Shown piece after piece: positions 22,957 through 35,792 of a DNA stretch of 64,000 bases (the stretch's first letter is position 1; each line of letters opens with the position of its first letter). This stretch comes from Sparassis latifolia (Eukaryota; Basidiomycota; Agaricomycetes; Polyporales; Sparassidaceae). The notes under the pieces are model-generated. The model was not told the origin of the DNA. It worked only from the letters and a program-made list of their open reading frames with translations, and made no database searches. The position numbers and the translations under genes are program-made. Location of the stretch: the NCBI GenBank assembly GCA_018466975.1, contig CM031556.1, forward strand, positions 2,542,001-2,606,000. The letters are read 5' to 3'.

Positions 22957-23996
22957 CACCCACATGACAGTATGTTTTAAGTCCTCCGCTTTCCGAACAT
23001 TATGAAACTCACTTGTAGCAAATGAAGATACTCCCAGGCGTGTGGCAAACCATCCGTGATATTGGGAGGAATCAGTCAATCACCCTGCGCCCCGTCATGT
23101 CAAGAAGGTGATGCCAATTCTGAGCGATACTGATTCTACAGGTCCACTCCCCTTCGGACACTTTTCGTGATGCTGGGCTCGGACTCGTGACTGGCGACAT
23201 GACCAGCACGAGTAATCTCGCTGTTGACGAGACCCTCCAAGTCAGGCAGGCCGCCGTAATGAGATGTATGTGGCTCTGCCTGTGTTTCTCAATGACATTG
23301 CTTCTTGTTGGAAGAATGCACGTCGTTCGATCCGGTGGTCGGCAGAACCACACGTCGGTCCCTTGCAAAATTATTTTCGTGATGATACGTACTGAAGACG
23401 CCAGTATGAGGTTCGCGGATCGATGAATGGTCCCTCCGAAGCAGTAGTACTCGCTGTTACGTCGAGAGAACAATAAGACGGAATATTACGTTGGCTTCTA
23501 TCGCATTTCCAGCAATCGTTCGAACCTGTTCAACTACTGCCGGTGATGATCCTGACTAACTGGCGAAGAAGTGTGCCCACTGCCCATTCATATCAGGGTT
23601 AACGTTATATTATAGTTCATGATCAGATGGTTGGTAGCACCATGCAGGCGATTCTTGTTGCTACCGCAAAATCATTGACGAGTAGAAAGAACATATGTAT
23701 TCGAATCCGTCATATATAGCGACGCAGTATAGATTCGGCGACGTACAAAATGAGGAGAAATATTTGAGAGATGTTGGCTCGATAAGGGGAAAAAGGATCC
23801 GGGCAAATAGAGGCAAACGGCCATCAGCGTGTTGCTGAGCGGTTGTGAGGATATCACTTCCACTTTCCACTGTCTGTTCTGCCAACCAGGCGGGACGCTC
23901 CTCTCCCTCTCTCTCCGGTCCCGCCCTCTCTAACGCTGCTCAACCACTACTCTAGCAGCCATACAGTCCCTTCTAGCAAGCAGAAGACCTAGAAGA
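22957..23996. other. intergenic, no gene recognised
   Basis: About 1 kb before the kelch gene. Short ORFs on both strands lack family resemblance. The last 120 bp are CT-rich, consistent with the kelch-gene 5' UTR. Confidence 0.45.
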
Positions 23997-26900
23997 ATGT
24001 CCTTCTTCTCTAGGAAGAAGCATGCACCACAACCCGCAACCGTCCCTGCGATCGTCCAGTCCCCCAGCGCCGCCCTCGCACAAATAGGTGCGTCACAGCA
24101 GCCTCAACCGGCCCAGCCTCAAAAGCAGCTGTCCAAGGAGAGCAGTTATGAGAGGTGAGTTGTCGTTTTTTTGCCAGGCGCGACACACGCTGCGTGCACA
24201 TCATTTATCCACCCCGACACATATCCAAAACGTCTGATTCCACACCGTCCAGTGCTCTCAACGGGCGCGGGAGCCCTGCCATGGGCATGAATGGCCTGCC
24301 ACCTCAAGTCCAGCAGCGGCCCAACAGGAACGGAAATGTCGGTGCGGAGGTCAACGGGTCGCCTTCGCTAGCTGGTACCCAGCCCCAGCCAAGTTCTTCA
24401 CAGCTCGTCCAGCAACAGCCGCTACCTCCACAGCAGCAGCAGCAGCAGCAGCAACAACAACAGCAACAGCAGCAGCGCTCGGCGTACCCCTGGTCGCAAC
24501 GCCGTCTCGTCCTCCCGCCCCCGGTGACGATTCCCAAGCCCGGCGTGGCGCCTCCAACGAATCCCTCGCCATCGCCATTCCCTCGCTATGGTCATGCTCT
24601 ACCCGCTACGGCGACGGCAACGGGGGAGCTCTTCCTCTTTGGCGGTCTTGTGCGCGAGGCCGTCCGAAATGATTTGTATCTCTTGTCGACGCGAGATCTG
24701 TCCGCCACGCTGTTGCAGACTGCCGGGGAGGTCCCATCACCGCGGGTGGGCCATGCGAGCGCCCTCGTTGGGAGCGTGCTTATTGTGTGGGGTGGAGACA
24801 CGAAGACTAACAACAAGGCGAAGCCGGGAGATAAGCAGGATGACGGGTTGTACCTCCTTAATCTTGGTGCGTTTTGGTGTTTTATACCATACAGCGGGTT
24901 TACAAAATTAGTCCAGTCTCTCGCGAGTGGACCCGTGTAGCTGTGTACGGGCCTGGCCCCGTGGGACGGTACGGCCATGCCGTTACCATGGTCGGATCCA
25001 AGTTCTACATGTTTGGAGGCCAGGTAGACGGAGAATTCTTGAACGACTTATGGGCTTTCGATCTCAATTCACGTATGTCTTATGTCTATTGCACTATGTC
25101 GTAATCGAACTTCACCTTTTTCAGTGCGAACGAAGGCGGCGTGGGAGTTGGTTGAGCCAGCGGAGGGCTCACCGAGACCTGCGCAACGGACAGGCCATGT
25201 CTGCGTGACTTATGGGGACAAGATCTATCTGTACGTTCTCATCTATTCTAACTTTATTTAGCAATCTTATACACTTTTTGCAGTTTTGGTGGAACGGACT
25301 GTCAGTACCACTACAATGACACTTGGGTGTTCGATACCATTGTCAATACGTGGTCGGAACTCACATGCATTGGGTACATTCCTTCCCCTCGGGAAGGCCA
25401 TGCTGCATCTCTGGTGGACGATGTCATCTATGTCTATGGCGGAAGGGGGGTTGACGGGAAAGACTTGGGTGACCTTGGCGCTTTCAAGATCTCCAGTAAG
25501 TGCATATCCTTGTTCAACTGACTGTTGTTTGACGCGAGTACATGACACTTGCAGACCAGCGGTGGTATATGTTCCAGAAGATGGGCCCTTCACCAAGTGC
25601 TCGGTCTGGGCATGCTATGGCGTCAATGGGCTCGAGGGTATTCGTCTTGGGTGGTCTCGGTGGGGAATCGTTGAATCCCGCAAAGCCTGAAGACCCAACC
25701 ATTATTCATGTTTTGGATACCAGTTCGTAAACCTTCGTGTTTCTATGCCGTCTAATTACTGACTTGCATCCTTTGTTCACCGCAGAACATATCAAATACC
25801 CAGATTCCAACAAACCACCTCCGTCAGGTCCTCCCACTAATGCCAGGAAGTCTTCCGTTGGTCAGCCAGGCACGCAGCAATACGGGAATACGTCTCCGAG
25901 TGGCGTCATCAACGGTGTCCGTTCGATGTCGCCCGAGACGATGTCGGACGCCGAGGATCTTCGCCGTGCCATGTCGCCTACGAGCTTGCGGTCTGGCAAG
26001 GGTCCCAACGGCGTCGCACCACAGTCACTGTCGAGTATCGCCAAGGGCAAGGCGCCAATGCGGCCGAAGCGCGAAGATGAAGAGGACGGTGAGAGCAGTC
26101 CGGATGCGTCTTCGTCAGAGCCCCATGCGCGGGAGCGGGCGATGTCTCCAGAGCACGGTCGCGCGAAGAGCCCGACGTATAATGTGGGCCGTGCTATATC
26201 TCCAGTTTCTGGCGAAGGACACGATACCATGCAGCCCATGAGTATGGCGAATGTCGCGATGGCGAGGAATGGGATGGCTGCGCGAAGTCCGTCGCCAAAT
26301 GTCGAGCGCAGCAGGGTCCCGCTGGAGGCGTTCTACAGCGGGAAGCCTGGTTCTCCAACGCCCAATGGTTATGCGCACAAGCCAGGCTCTACCGGGAACT
26401 TGACTGCTGACCTTATCCGAGATCTGAAGGATAAGGAGGCTGATATGGAGGTCTTGAAGAAGAAACAGGCATGGATGCGAGCCGCGCTGTCCGAGGCGTC
26501 GCGCTCTGGGTTCGTATATACGGGGACAGAGGAGGAGCTTGCGTCCCGGGTGGATTCTGACGACATAGACGGTCGAAAGGTGACGGAAATGGTCATCAAC
26601 TTTAAACAATTGAAGGCTAAGCTGCAGGTGGGTTTCGGTGACTCGCGTTGGCTGATCGCGTGGTCTGATCTCGTTGGAACAGGCCAGCGTCGTCGAGCAG
26701 GCGAAGGAGGCCTCAGCGCGTGTGGTCGAAGCTGAGCGACTACGAACCAGTGCGATCCAGGAGACGGCATTCTATCGCGCAAAGGTGGCTGCGCTGGAAG
26801 CTGCGTCCACGATGGAATTTGAGAAGTTGGACCGTGAGCGCGTCGCTGACTTAGAGGGCCAGCTGTCGACTGTCATGACAGAGCAAGCGGAGAAGGACCG

Positions 26901-28922
26901 CAAGATCAAGGAGCTCGCTGACTCTCTTGCAATGCAGACCAAACTCCTAGAGCAAGCTGAGGCACGGGCTGACGACGCCTCAAGTCGCGCCGACGTGCTT
27001 GCTCAGTCGCATGACCGGACCACAGAAGCGCATCGAACGTTGCAGGACAAGCATTCCGCCATGGAATCCACGTTCCATGAGCAGGAAGAGAGACTGCTCA
27101 CTCAGAGCTCGCTCCTAGAACAGCGTGAGGCAGATTATCTGAAAGCTCAGTCGCAGATCGAGGAATTGTTGCTCTCCCGGGATCAGCATGTCCGTGCTCT
27201 TGAACAGGCACGCACCGCGTTGCAGACATCTTCTGCACGTGCGGAGGAAGTTGATGCCCACAATCTCCATGCTCAGGAACAGGTCACTCAGCTCGAGGCG
27301 GATCTTGCAGAGCTTCGTGGAGAACTCGAGGCGCGTACCACGGAGGTTGAGTCTGCGAGGGCACGCATTGCGGATGTGGAGAACTCGTGGGCCAAGTCTC
27401 GCGAGGAGGCGGATGCATTCCGCGCGCTGACAACTGGTGGTCTGGGCGACTTGCTTGATTCCCATCGCGATCTCAAGCGTGATGAGGACCGTATGTCGCG
27501 TGGCCATGAGGAGAAGATTGCTGCTCTGCAGCAGGAGGCAGCCTCTCTGCACGACATGGCAAAGGATGCCTCTCGTCGCACTGATGAAATTCAGAGCGAG
27601 CTTGCTGAGGAGCGCCGGAAAACTCGGGAATCGGAGTCGGAGGCGCTGTCGCTCCGGTGTCAAGTTGTCGGTCTACGTGCTCAGCTCTCTAGTACACTCG
27701 CTGACAGCGGTCGCCTTCGGAGAGACTTGGCTGCGAAAGAGGCAGAGATCCAGTCGCGCATCAGAGAGGCTTCATCTGCTGACGTTCGGTGGGGCACCAT
27801 GCGGAAGTTCTTGGCGGAGAACGGGATCGTCGCCGACGGTGATGATTTACGAAGCAATGGTGCTTCCTCCTCGCGGCTGGCGCAACTCGAACGCGAGTTA
27901 TCTGAGCAGACTCGCCAGAACGAGATCGCCGAAAGGGGGCTGCAGTCCGCGTTGCAGCAGAAACAGGATGCAGAGTCCCAGGTTGAGAGACTATCTGCCG
28001 AACTCGACCGGCTGCGGAATTCGCGGAGTCCGATGCGCAACGGCGTGGACAGTGAATCGGATGCGCGTGCGCTCGAAGCTGAGCAGAAGCTCGAGGAGAC
28101 CGAGGCCAGTTATAAAGCGCGTTTGCAGCAGTTAGAGGAGGATTATCAACTTGCTGTTCATTATGTCAAGTGAGCGTCTATGTACAATTTATTAGATTTA
28201 TTGGATCTGACTCTCCTGACCGCAGGGGAACAGAAAAAATGATGCGCAAGATGAAAGACGAGTTGACCAAGCAAAAGGCCCTCAATCAGAGTATGCAGTC
28301 CGAGATTGAGCGTGGATCAAGCACGGAGCCAGGTTCGCGAAGGATTAACGGCCGTAATACCCCCTCATCAGACGATAGCCACGACGCTCTGCGTACCCAG
28401 CTAGTAGACGCTCAGCGACAGGTCCAGCGGCTCAACAGCGATAACAGGGAGCTACGACTGCGCATTGATACCTTGGAACGCGAGCTGGAACACATGCGTG
28501 ACAACGTCATCGCATCTCAACAAGAATCCGATGAACGTCTATCGCGTATTGAAGAACTTGAATCGGACGTCGAAAGGCTGCAAAATTCTCTGGTCATTGC
28601 TCGAGGCAGCCACGACGAGACCGTGCTGGAGCGCCTCAGCAATGAGAACACCACCCTCAAACGCGAAAATGAGCAGCTGTCGCACAAAATCGGATTACTG
28701 CTGGAAGCTGACCAGCCAGCCTTTGGCCATGGTCGCCCTATATCTGGTATATCGGAACGTCCAGCAAGCACGTCCAGTTCGGAAAATGCTTTGGAATTCG
28801 AGCACTTGTCGACGCAATTGGATGACTGGCAGCGTCAGGTGGCCAGCTCCATGAGCACTCGGCGACCTCTTCCCGACTTTGATTCGCCATCTGGACATGA
28901 GCGAACAAGATCGCGTTCATGA
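23997..28922 (+). CDS. Tea1/Kel1-like kelch-repeat coiled-coil cell polarity protein
   Basis: Cell-end marker type protein that links microtubules or exocytosis to polarised growth. Nine exons (23997-24154, 24253-24866, 24917-25072, 25125-25230, 25284-25495, 25555-25722, 25786-26627, 26683-28169, 28226-28922) give 1479 residues. The N-terminus is disordered with a polyglutamine run. Five to six kelch repeats follow (about 170-520): [92 protein letters not shown]. Then a Ser/Pro-rich linker and a coiled coil from about residue 700 to the C-terminus, rich in Glu, Leu, Ala and Arg. This is the layout of Tea1/Tea3/Kel1. It sits convergent to RRP5, 195 bp from its stop. Confidence 0.9.
24431..24475 (+). 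repeat. CAG/CAA microsatellite encoding polyglutamine
   Basis: Fifteen CAG or CAA codons in a row inside the second exon of the kelch gene. The antisense reading gives a poly-Cys ORF, which is an artefact. Confidence 0.95.
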
Positions 28923-29117
28923 CACTCCTTCGTATTTATTGCCATATACCCATATTGGCTTAGCTGTCGACATCTCCCACTCACTCCTTTCGTGTTCGCA
29001 TTTCCGTATCATCTTAGTCTAACTTACTCCATGATTTTATCGTGCACTGCGGTATATTTGCGGCTAAATACTATGACACTGGCTCGCACTATGATGATAT
29101 TGATTGTATTACAGTAG

Positions 29118-32100
29118 TTACGAGGAATTGCGTTGTGTCCATTCAATCGCTTTCGCTTTCACAGCTGCAGCACCGTCTTCATCGCCTAGCCGACGTTCCA
29201 ATTCCAGCCATTTCTTGAAGAATGATCTGTCAGACAGTTAGTCTCAAACATAGAGGTGAATGGACAACAGTAAACGTACTTCGCTTTATGGCTGGTCATC
29301 TTCTGCGCAAGAACTCTGTCGAAGAGGTTCCTGAACAATTCCATCAGATGCTTGCCCGATCGCAGGGTGGATTTACCTACCTCAAGTTCATGATATCACC
29401 TTGCGCTGCCTCCATATCTATGTAAATGGACCATAGATCCCACCGTTTGGGGTGCGAGTCGACAATACCCTCGTAAACAGTCTTCCCACGCTCTGGATCA
29501 CCAAATTTATATTCCAGCTGAGCAAACTTTGAAATAGTCTTGAGGTCTGCAGAAAAGCGATCAGAGACTGACCAACAAGAATGAAAAACAAATGCTCACG
29601 TTTACGCTTCTCGAGACTCTGAAGGCTTCGTTGCATGAGCTTTCTTGCTTCTTCCAATTTGTCATGCTTCAGGTAGAATTCTCCAAACAGCGTCCACGCC
29701 TTTGAGCTTTGTCCGAACTTCTTGCAAGTCCGCTTGTATTGCTCCTCTGCTTTCTATGTTCGACCGTTATCATTTGCTCGAAATTTACAAGAAAGGATTT
29801 GGACTCACCTCTACCTTCTCGCTTTGATCCAGAATGGCAGCAAGACGCAGGTGGATAGTCTTGGAATCATTGTGCCGTGCCGCATCCTTGAAGGTGCGTT
29901 CGAGTGTCTCTTCTGTGCCATAGATGTTTTCCAGGTTCAGCAGAGCTATCCAAACGTTCAATTTTTCTTGCTCTTCGCGGAAGTTGATCGTTCGTAGAGC
30001 ACGTTGCGCAATTTCTCTCGCTTTGTCGACCTCGGAGAGTTGCAGTTGGAAGGACATGTACTGAACCCATAGGTACGAAGAGTTGGGTGATCCCAAGAGG
30101 ACCCGTTCGAAATCCGCGTTCGACTCCGGGACTTTTGTGTGCATATCAGCAGTCAGATCCTGCTCGATCTCCTTCCGTTTCCGCTTCTTCTTCTTCTTGC
30201 GTCCTTCATCATCGTCCTCGTCTTCACCAGAAGATGATTCCATTGACACATCTTCACCATCGTCTTGGTTAGTAGCAGACCACTGAAAGCCATCTTTCAA
30301 GCTGAGAGAGATCGCTGGGCGATCGGTAGCAGAGGTTTCTAGTGAAGGGTGCCCCTGGTCCGGAGCGTCGGATTGAATGTGCATATTCACGTCCATTCCA
30401 TCATCATCAACGTCAATGTCTTCGTCTGCCTCTAAATCTTGATCCTCCATTTGGTCGTCGTTACCGGAATCCTCATCGTGTTCAGACCCTTCATTAACGT
30501 CCTCGACAACACCAAATGCTTGAGCACCATGGTGATCGTCTTCGCTTTCGGATTCTTTGCCGGACTGGAAGTCATCGTCTGCAAAGTATGAAGGCTTGAG
30601 GCCAAAAGACAAGCGGCGTTTCTCCATGTTGATGGACAGGATAATAGCCTTGACACGGTCTCCTTCTCGGAAACTCCGAAGAGCCAAAGTCACGTCTGCG
30701 TCCTTGTTGTCGGAAAGCTGGGGAAAGTTTTCAGCTCAAGGATGACAGAGAGCGGAACACCTATGTACCTCTGATTTGTGACATAGACCACTAATCTTTG
30801 AACCGTCGACTTCAATGAAAAGTCCATACTCTTCCACCTTCTTGACCCGACCTTCTACCTTCTGCCCTTCCGAAAGGTCGGCAAGTGTGATACTTGAGCG
30901 AGGTTCTCGCTTGAGGTCTCCAGAGCGGAACGAGATCTCCACCTGCTTCTTTTCAGCGTTGACACTTAGGGTTACAAATGAGCACAAGCATGCGGCGATT
31001 GAACGCAACATACCTGAGGATACGACCTTTGACGAGCTGGTTTGCCGCAAATCGGCTCTTCCAGTCCTTGACGTACTGTTCAAAAAATATGTGTGTGTGT
31101 TACATTGTCAATGATTCATTGAAAAACTTGCCTCATCAAAGAGCTCTTTGATCTGAACTCTAGCATCAATGTCACGACCCAACATGACGAAGAGGCCGTG
31201 TTCTGCTATGTTCTTGATGAACCCTCTGATCGTCTGCCCTACCTTGAGAGAATCCACGCTGGTGATTTCGGGGTCAACTACAGATGTTCCCCGATCTGCA
31301 TGGACACGCGACGATCGAGTGGACAACGCAATTTGTCGGCTCTCCTTATTGACCGCCACGACAACGCCATGGACGATAGAATCAACCGTAGGGAAAGGAT
31401 TACCGGCCTCGTACTCGTCGCACACATCCGTGGGATGTAAAGATCCAGTAAGAGAGTGGTTCAACTTCACTAGGGCACCTTTGCGGCTATGGCGAATGAC
31501 TCTGCCACTGACTGAGTCCCCAACTTGGACGGTGTCCAAATGTATCGGCTGGTGATGAGAGACAGTCTCTTTCGTAGGCCTGGCAGCAACAATGACGATG
31601 CCCTTCTCGGGATTTCGCGACACGACGATAAGGTCCTGAATTTTCTCACCAACTTTGAGAGATACGCGAAGGTGAGCAACCGACTTGTCCTGTCGCTTCG
31701 CTAGGTTGTTCAGAGAGATCAAAGCCCGGACTTGGGTTGGCTGAAGCGTGATTACAGCGTTGTCCTTGTGGATTTCTGAGACAACGCCTTCGACGGTCTC
31801 TCCGATTTCTACCCCGCTGATATCCGTATTAGCGGCCTTGAAGTTGGGCGACGCTTGCCGTATACTGGCAATAACACGATGCTTTTCTGAGTCGACGGAA
31901 ATGATTCTGACCTGCACAGCCTTTCCAACTGGGAAGGCATTAGACAGCGGACCAACCGCTGTTTCGCTGACAGAGACCCTTGAGACAACAGAATTTACAG
32001 AAAGCAAGTGCATACCTCGCTTCACGTGCCGGCACAACCGCTTTCATGTGGTTGTAGAACTCGACTTGCAAGCTCCTCTCGGACACCTTGAACACAACGG

Positions 32101-34289
32101 CATGGGTCACTAGCCCTATTTTCAGATCTTCTGGTGTTGAAACGATCGGAAGGGTAGAGTCGAGCAGTGTCTTCTTGGCGGTGAGAACGACACGCTTGCG
32201 CTCAGGGTCCACTACGAAAACCTAATGCGCCTCAGAATAAAAACATAAATACTCGGGTAATCGAGCCTACCCTGCATTTGATACTTGCACCCGGTTTGAA
32301 TCTCTTTTGAGGATGCTTTAGTTGTATGTCCGCATAGTGATTGGGCCATATTATACCATCGACGCTGCCTGAGATTGATACGAACATCGCAGAGTCGGTG
32401 AGTTTCTTCACAGTCCCCTTGATAATCTCCCCGACTTGAAGCTCGCTCACTTGCAGAAACTTCTTCTCGAGGATGGATGGTCGCAGTGAGAGCTGCAGAG
32501 AGCCGTCGAAAGGAAAGTAACCGGTAACACGGGCTCTGTGGACTGTTCCGACCTTCCAAGGACCAGACGACGATGACAAGGCAGGAACGTGCTCGTCCGA
32601 AGTTTGCGAAATCTGTGAGTGGAATATTCAGTCAGGTACAGAGACAGAAATTGGACAGGAAAACCAACATGAACATAACCCTCCACTCCAGGAGATACTT
32701 CCACCACAAGACCCCGTTCCGTCTCCACTCTGGTCACTTTGACCGCATCCAGGAAGCTCCCAATGGGATACGCCTCCTGCAAGCTTGCCGTCTGAGTTTC
32801 GTCTGGCCCTACAACGGTGTTCGTGCAGAGCTTGAGCACATGATCCGCCACGGACAATGCGAACCTCGGTGGCGTTGACGGGCTGATATCGTAAAGAACT
32901 CTCGCCTTGAGTTTCTGTCCTAACTTGTAGTGATCCTCGGGATTACCTGGTAATAGATGGTATCGGTCGACGGTACCACCGAAATATCCCATCACTTGCA
33001 GGTTCAGTCCCTCAGGAAGCACCGCAGTGACTAGTGACTGAACGAGCATCCCAGGAAGTACTGACGTTACGTTCGTAATTTCCGAAGTCTGCGAACTATG
33101 AGCGACAACCAAAAAAATGCGAGAATAACTTACAGAGGTAGACGCAAATGTTTGCGGATCTACTGAAACTGAGCAGGTGCGCCCATTTCCGGACATCTTC
33201 GTGACAGAGACGTCTAGAAGCTGTCCGACACGGAGTTTTCGTGGATGCTCAAATGCGCCTTTCTTAGCGTCCTTGAACGATAAAAACCCGGTGACATCGG
33301 ATAGACCAAGGTCAAGGATGTAGCCGTGGTCCTCGGCGCTTTTGATAGCGGCAGACATGGTCTGAGAATGGGTGTCAATGCAATATTGTAGCGAATGGGA
33401 GGATACATACGAATCCTGCTCTGAGATCGGCTTTTACTACGCCCGCATTCACTTTCTTAGGGATGAGGCTCAGTTCCACTCTGCGGCTAGCTTTCTGCAC
33501 CCCGTGCCTCGCGCGTCCGAGCCCCGAGCTGTCTGTGGACCCAGCAGCGTGCACAGCACTCACCACTGCGCGGACATACTGCCCTGGGTGAAAGATCTCG
33601 AACAAGTCCGGTACTCGTGACTCTGAACGCTCCTCTTCCTCTTCCTCGTCCGATGCGGACGACTCCTCGTCTTCGTCCATGGCCTCGAGTAGACCCGTGA
33701 GCTGGGTGGATATCTCGGTGATGGGCACATGCGCTAAGAGTTGGTTGGGCAGTGATATGATGAGCCCCAGCGGCTCGACGGACACGATTTGGCCGAGTAT
33801 TTTCATGCCTACGGCTACTCGCTATGTGTAGTTCAGCGTACGGTCGTTCAATGACATGTGCGAGACGAACCTTATAATTCAGGTGTTCCACACGGATCGT
33901 TTCCTCCTTGTCCCCCTTAGCTGCTTTGTTCCCCGTCCCCTTTACATCCGACTTGCGCCTAGCCCGCTTCGTAGGCGTCTGCGCCCCATCCTAAGACAAC
34001 AATTCAGTTTACACGCATTCCTGAGACATACGTGCGTGCAACATACCCCAAACAGCTCCTCGTTCGCTTCCTTCGCAGCTTCGGCGCGGATCGTCTTCAC
34101 CTCCAGCGGGGTGAAGCTCGTCCCGCCGCCGCGGGGAAAGTCCACCTCCTCTTGCACAACACTCGAGGTGGACGCCACAGGCTTCCCAGTGCTCGCCTTT
34201 TGCTTAATTCCCGCATCGTCCACTTTCTTCTTCTTGGCCTTGGGGCTATCCGCTGCCTCCTCCAGAGCGCGTTTCTTGCTCGCAGCCAT
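29118..34289 (-). CDS. RRP5: rRNA biogenesis protein Rrp5 (S1 repeats plus HAT repeats)
   Basis: Large nucleolar RNA-binding protein needed for processing of both 18S and 5.8S/25S precursors. Fifteen exons: 34289-34047, 33990-33871, 33821-33411, 33361-33134, 33088-32669, 32612-32271, 32221-32016, 31978-31132, 31075-31014, 30964-30769, 30717-29809, 29753-29600, 29546-29381, 29330-29280, 29226-29118; they sum to 1487 codons plus stop. The N-terminus is Lys-rich (KKRALEEAADSPKAKKKK). A long series of S1-type OB repeats follows (for example MKILGQIVSVEPLGLIISL, VGDSVSGRVIRHSRKGALVK, VGQTIRGFIKNIAEHGLFV, EGQKVEGRVKKVEEYGLFI). Then an acidic Asp/Glu linker (about 1030-1130) and C-terminal HAT repeats (LLGSPNSSYLWVQYMSFQ, FGQSSKAWTLFGEFY). 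One intron is GC-AG and one is only 37 nt. Confidence 0.94.
31076..31131 (-). other. GC-AG intron in RRP5
   Basis: On the minus strand the exon ends GAT GAG and the intron starts GCAAGT and ends AACAG, 56 nt. The only GT nearby would break the frame. GCAAGT is the usual consensus for GC donors. Confidence 0.8.
31979..32015 (-). other. 37-nt intron in RRP5
   Basis: GTATGC at the donor and CTCAAG at the acceptor. Its removal is required: the total CDS is divisible by three only if these 37 bases are excised, and the downstream S1 repeat is in the shifted frame. Confidence 0.7.
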
Positions 34290-34610
34290 GGTCAATCGGG
34301 AAATTGACGTGATTGTCGTACAGCGCTAGTGATGTTTTTTATGTATCACGTCTGCAGTTCGAATAAGGGAAAGTGTGAGTGAGAGGCGAGCACCCTCGAG
34401 CAGAGAGCAAACTTGCAGTGTGTGCGTTCGCTAGACCAAATTTTGCACTAACATCCATCGATCGGGATGGTAGATCTGGCACGTGGAGGTGATCTTGAAA
34501 GTTACGCACCGTGCTTACATCAGCCATTCTCCTTCCTCTTCGACGTCGACGCCGAGCACGTCCGTCCGCTACACTTCACCGTCTATCTGCGATAAGTTTA
34601 CGTCTCAAAA
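34290..34610. other. bidirectional promoter, RRP5 / SF3A2
   Basis: 321 bp between two divergent start codons of RNA-processing genes. No TATA-like element stands out. Confidence 0.5.
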
Positions 34611-35492
34611 ATGGGTGCGTCATTTTTTGCACTTATGTGTCGTTACATGCTGATGGTCTTCTGCAGATTACCAGGTAAGCGTCGTCGGAGGCAGGCGCAC
34701 AACAGCTGTCGCTCATTTGCACGTTAGAATCGAGTAGGCTCAAAATTCGGAGGCGGAGGCGTCGCAGGTGCGTCCGAGACAAACGTCGACCGGCGCGAGC
34801 GGTTGCGTAAGCTCGCGCTGGAGACCATCGACCTAGCGAAGGTGCGTACCCGACAACACCCACACCCACCTACCCCGCTGACCAACCTCCTTACAGGACC
34901 CGTACATCCTGCGGAACCACCTCGGTTCGCTCGAGTGCCGGCTCTGCCTGACGCTGCACACGAACGAGGGATCGTACCTCGCGCACACGCAGGGAAAGAA
35001 GCACCAGACGAACCTCGCGCGGCGCGCGGCGCGCGATCTCAAGGAGACGCAGCTGATGATCGCGCCCGCGCAGAGCGCCGTGCAGCGCAAGGTGTTTCTC
35101 AAGATCGGGCGGCCGGGGTACCGCGTGACGAAGGTGCGCGACCGCGACACGGGCAAGGAGGGCATGATGGTGCAGGTGCACCTCCCGCAGATCAAGCCCG
35201 GCGTCGTGCCCCGCCGCCGCTTCATGAGCGCGTGGGAGCAGAAGAGGGAGCCGCCGAATAAGGCGTACCAGTATTTGATCGTGGGTACTCCTCCGTTGTT
35301 TGGGTCGTGCTGTGTGCTGATGGGACGCCGCTGTGTTAGGTCGCGGCGGAGCCGTACGAGACGATTGCGTTCAGGATCCCCGCGCGAGAAATTGAGGACG
35401 AGTCGGACGACGCGGGTTACTGGAATTGGTCGCATTGGGACCCTGATACGAAGCAGTATAGTTTCCAGTTCATGTTCCGCCTACAGTACTGA
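34611..35492 (+). CDS. PRP11: splicing factor 3a subunit 2 (SF3A2 / Prp11)
   Basis: U2 snRNP SF3a subunit needed for branch-site recognition. Exons 34611-34614 (ATGG), 34667-34674 (8 nt), 34728-34841, 34897-35280, 35340-35492; 220 residues. The N-terminus MDYQNRVGSKFGGGGVA is the conserved SF3A2 start and requires both tiny exons. A matrin/C2H2-type finger lies at about 55-75 (CRLCLTLHTNEGSYLAHTQ, GKKH). Then QTNLARRAARDLKE, KVFLKIGRPGYRVTK and the C-terminal FRIPAREIEDESD, WDPDTKQYSFQFMFR. The Pro-rich repeats of animal SF3A2 are absent, as in fungi. No alternative start gives the conserved N-terminus. Confidence 0.95.
34667..34674 (+). other. 8-nt micro-exon of SF3A2
   Basis: ATTACCAG, flanked by introns 34615-34666 and 34675-34727. 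With the 4-nt first coding exon (ATGG) it spells Met-Asp-Tyr-Gln. Confidence 0.88.
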
Positions 35493-35792
35493 TTGTATCG
35501 TGTATTTCTAACTGGTGTAAATGCTACGTGTCGACCGGCTGCTCTCTTACTATACACTGCATCGTTAACCCGATGATATGAACCGACATCTCACTCAGGC
35601 TGCATGAGCACCAATGTACGCTCCGTCTGCTGAGGTCTTAGTGACAGTGAATCTTGCGAAATAACGCGTGAGTCCAAAATCTCAACCAAGCACAAACTGA
35701 GGGGTACGAGACCGCTGTATTCGCACCGACTCGCTCCCAGCACGAAGCACTACAGCTCGCCAACCTCCCAGGGCACGCCCTCGCCCTCCCAC
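35493..35792. other. convergent intergenic region
   Basis: 300 bp between the SF3A2 stop (+) and the SLD2-like stop (-). No gene is recognised. Confidence 0.45.

Noticed and set aside
24304..24537. Antisense ORF with a long poly-Cys run
   Set aside because: It is the complement of the CAG/CAA tract encoding polyglutamine in the kelch gene.
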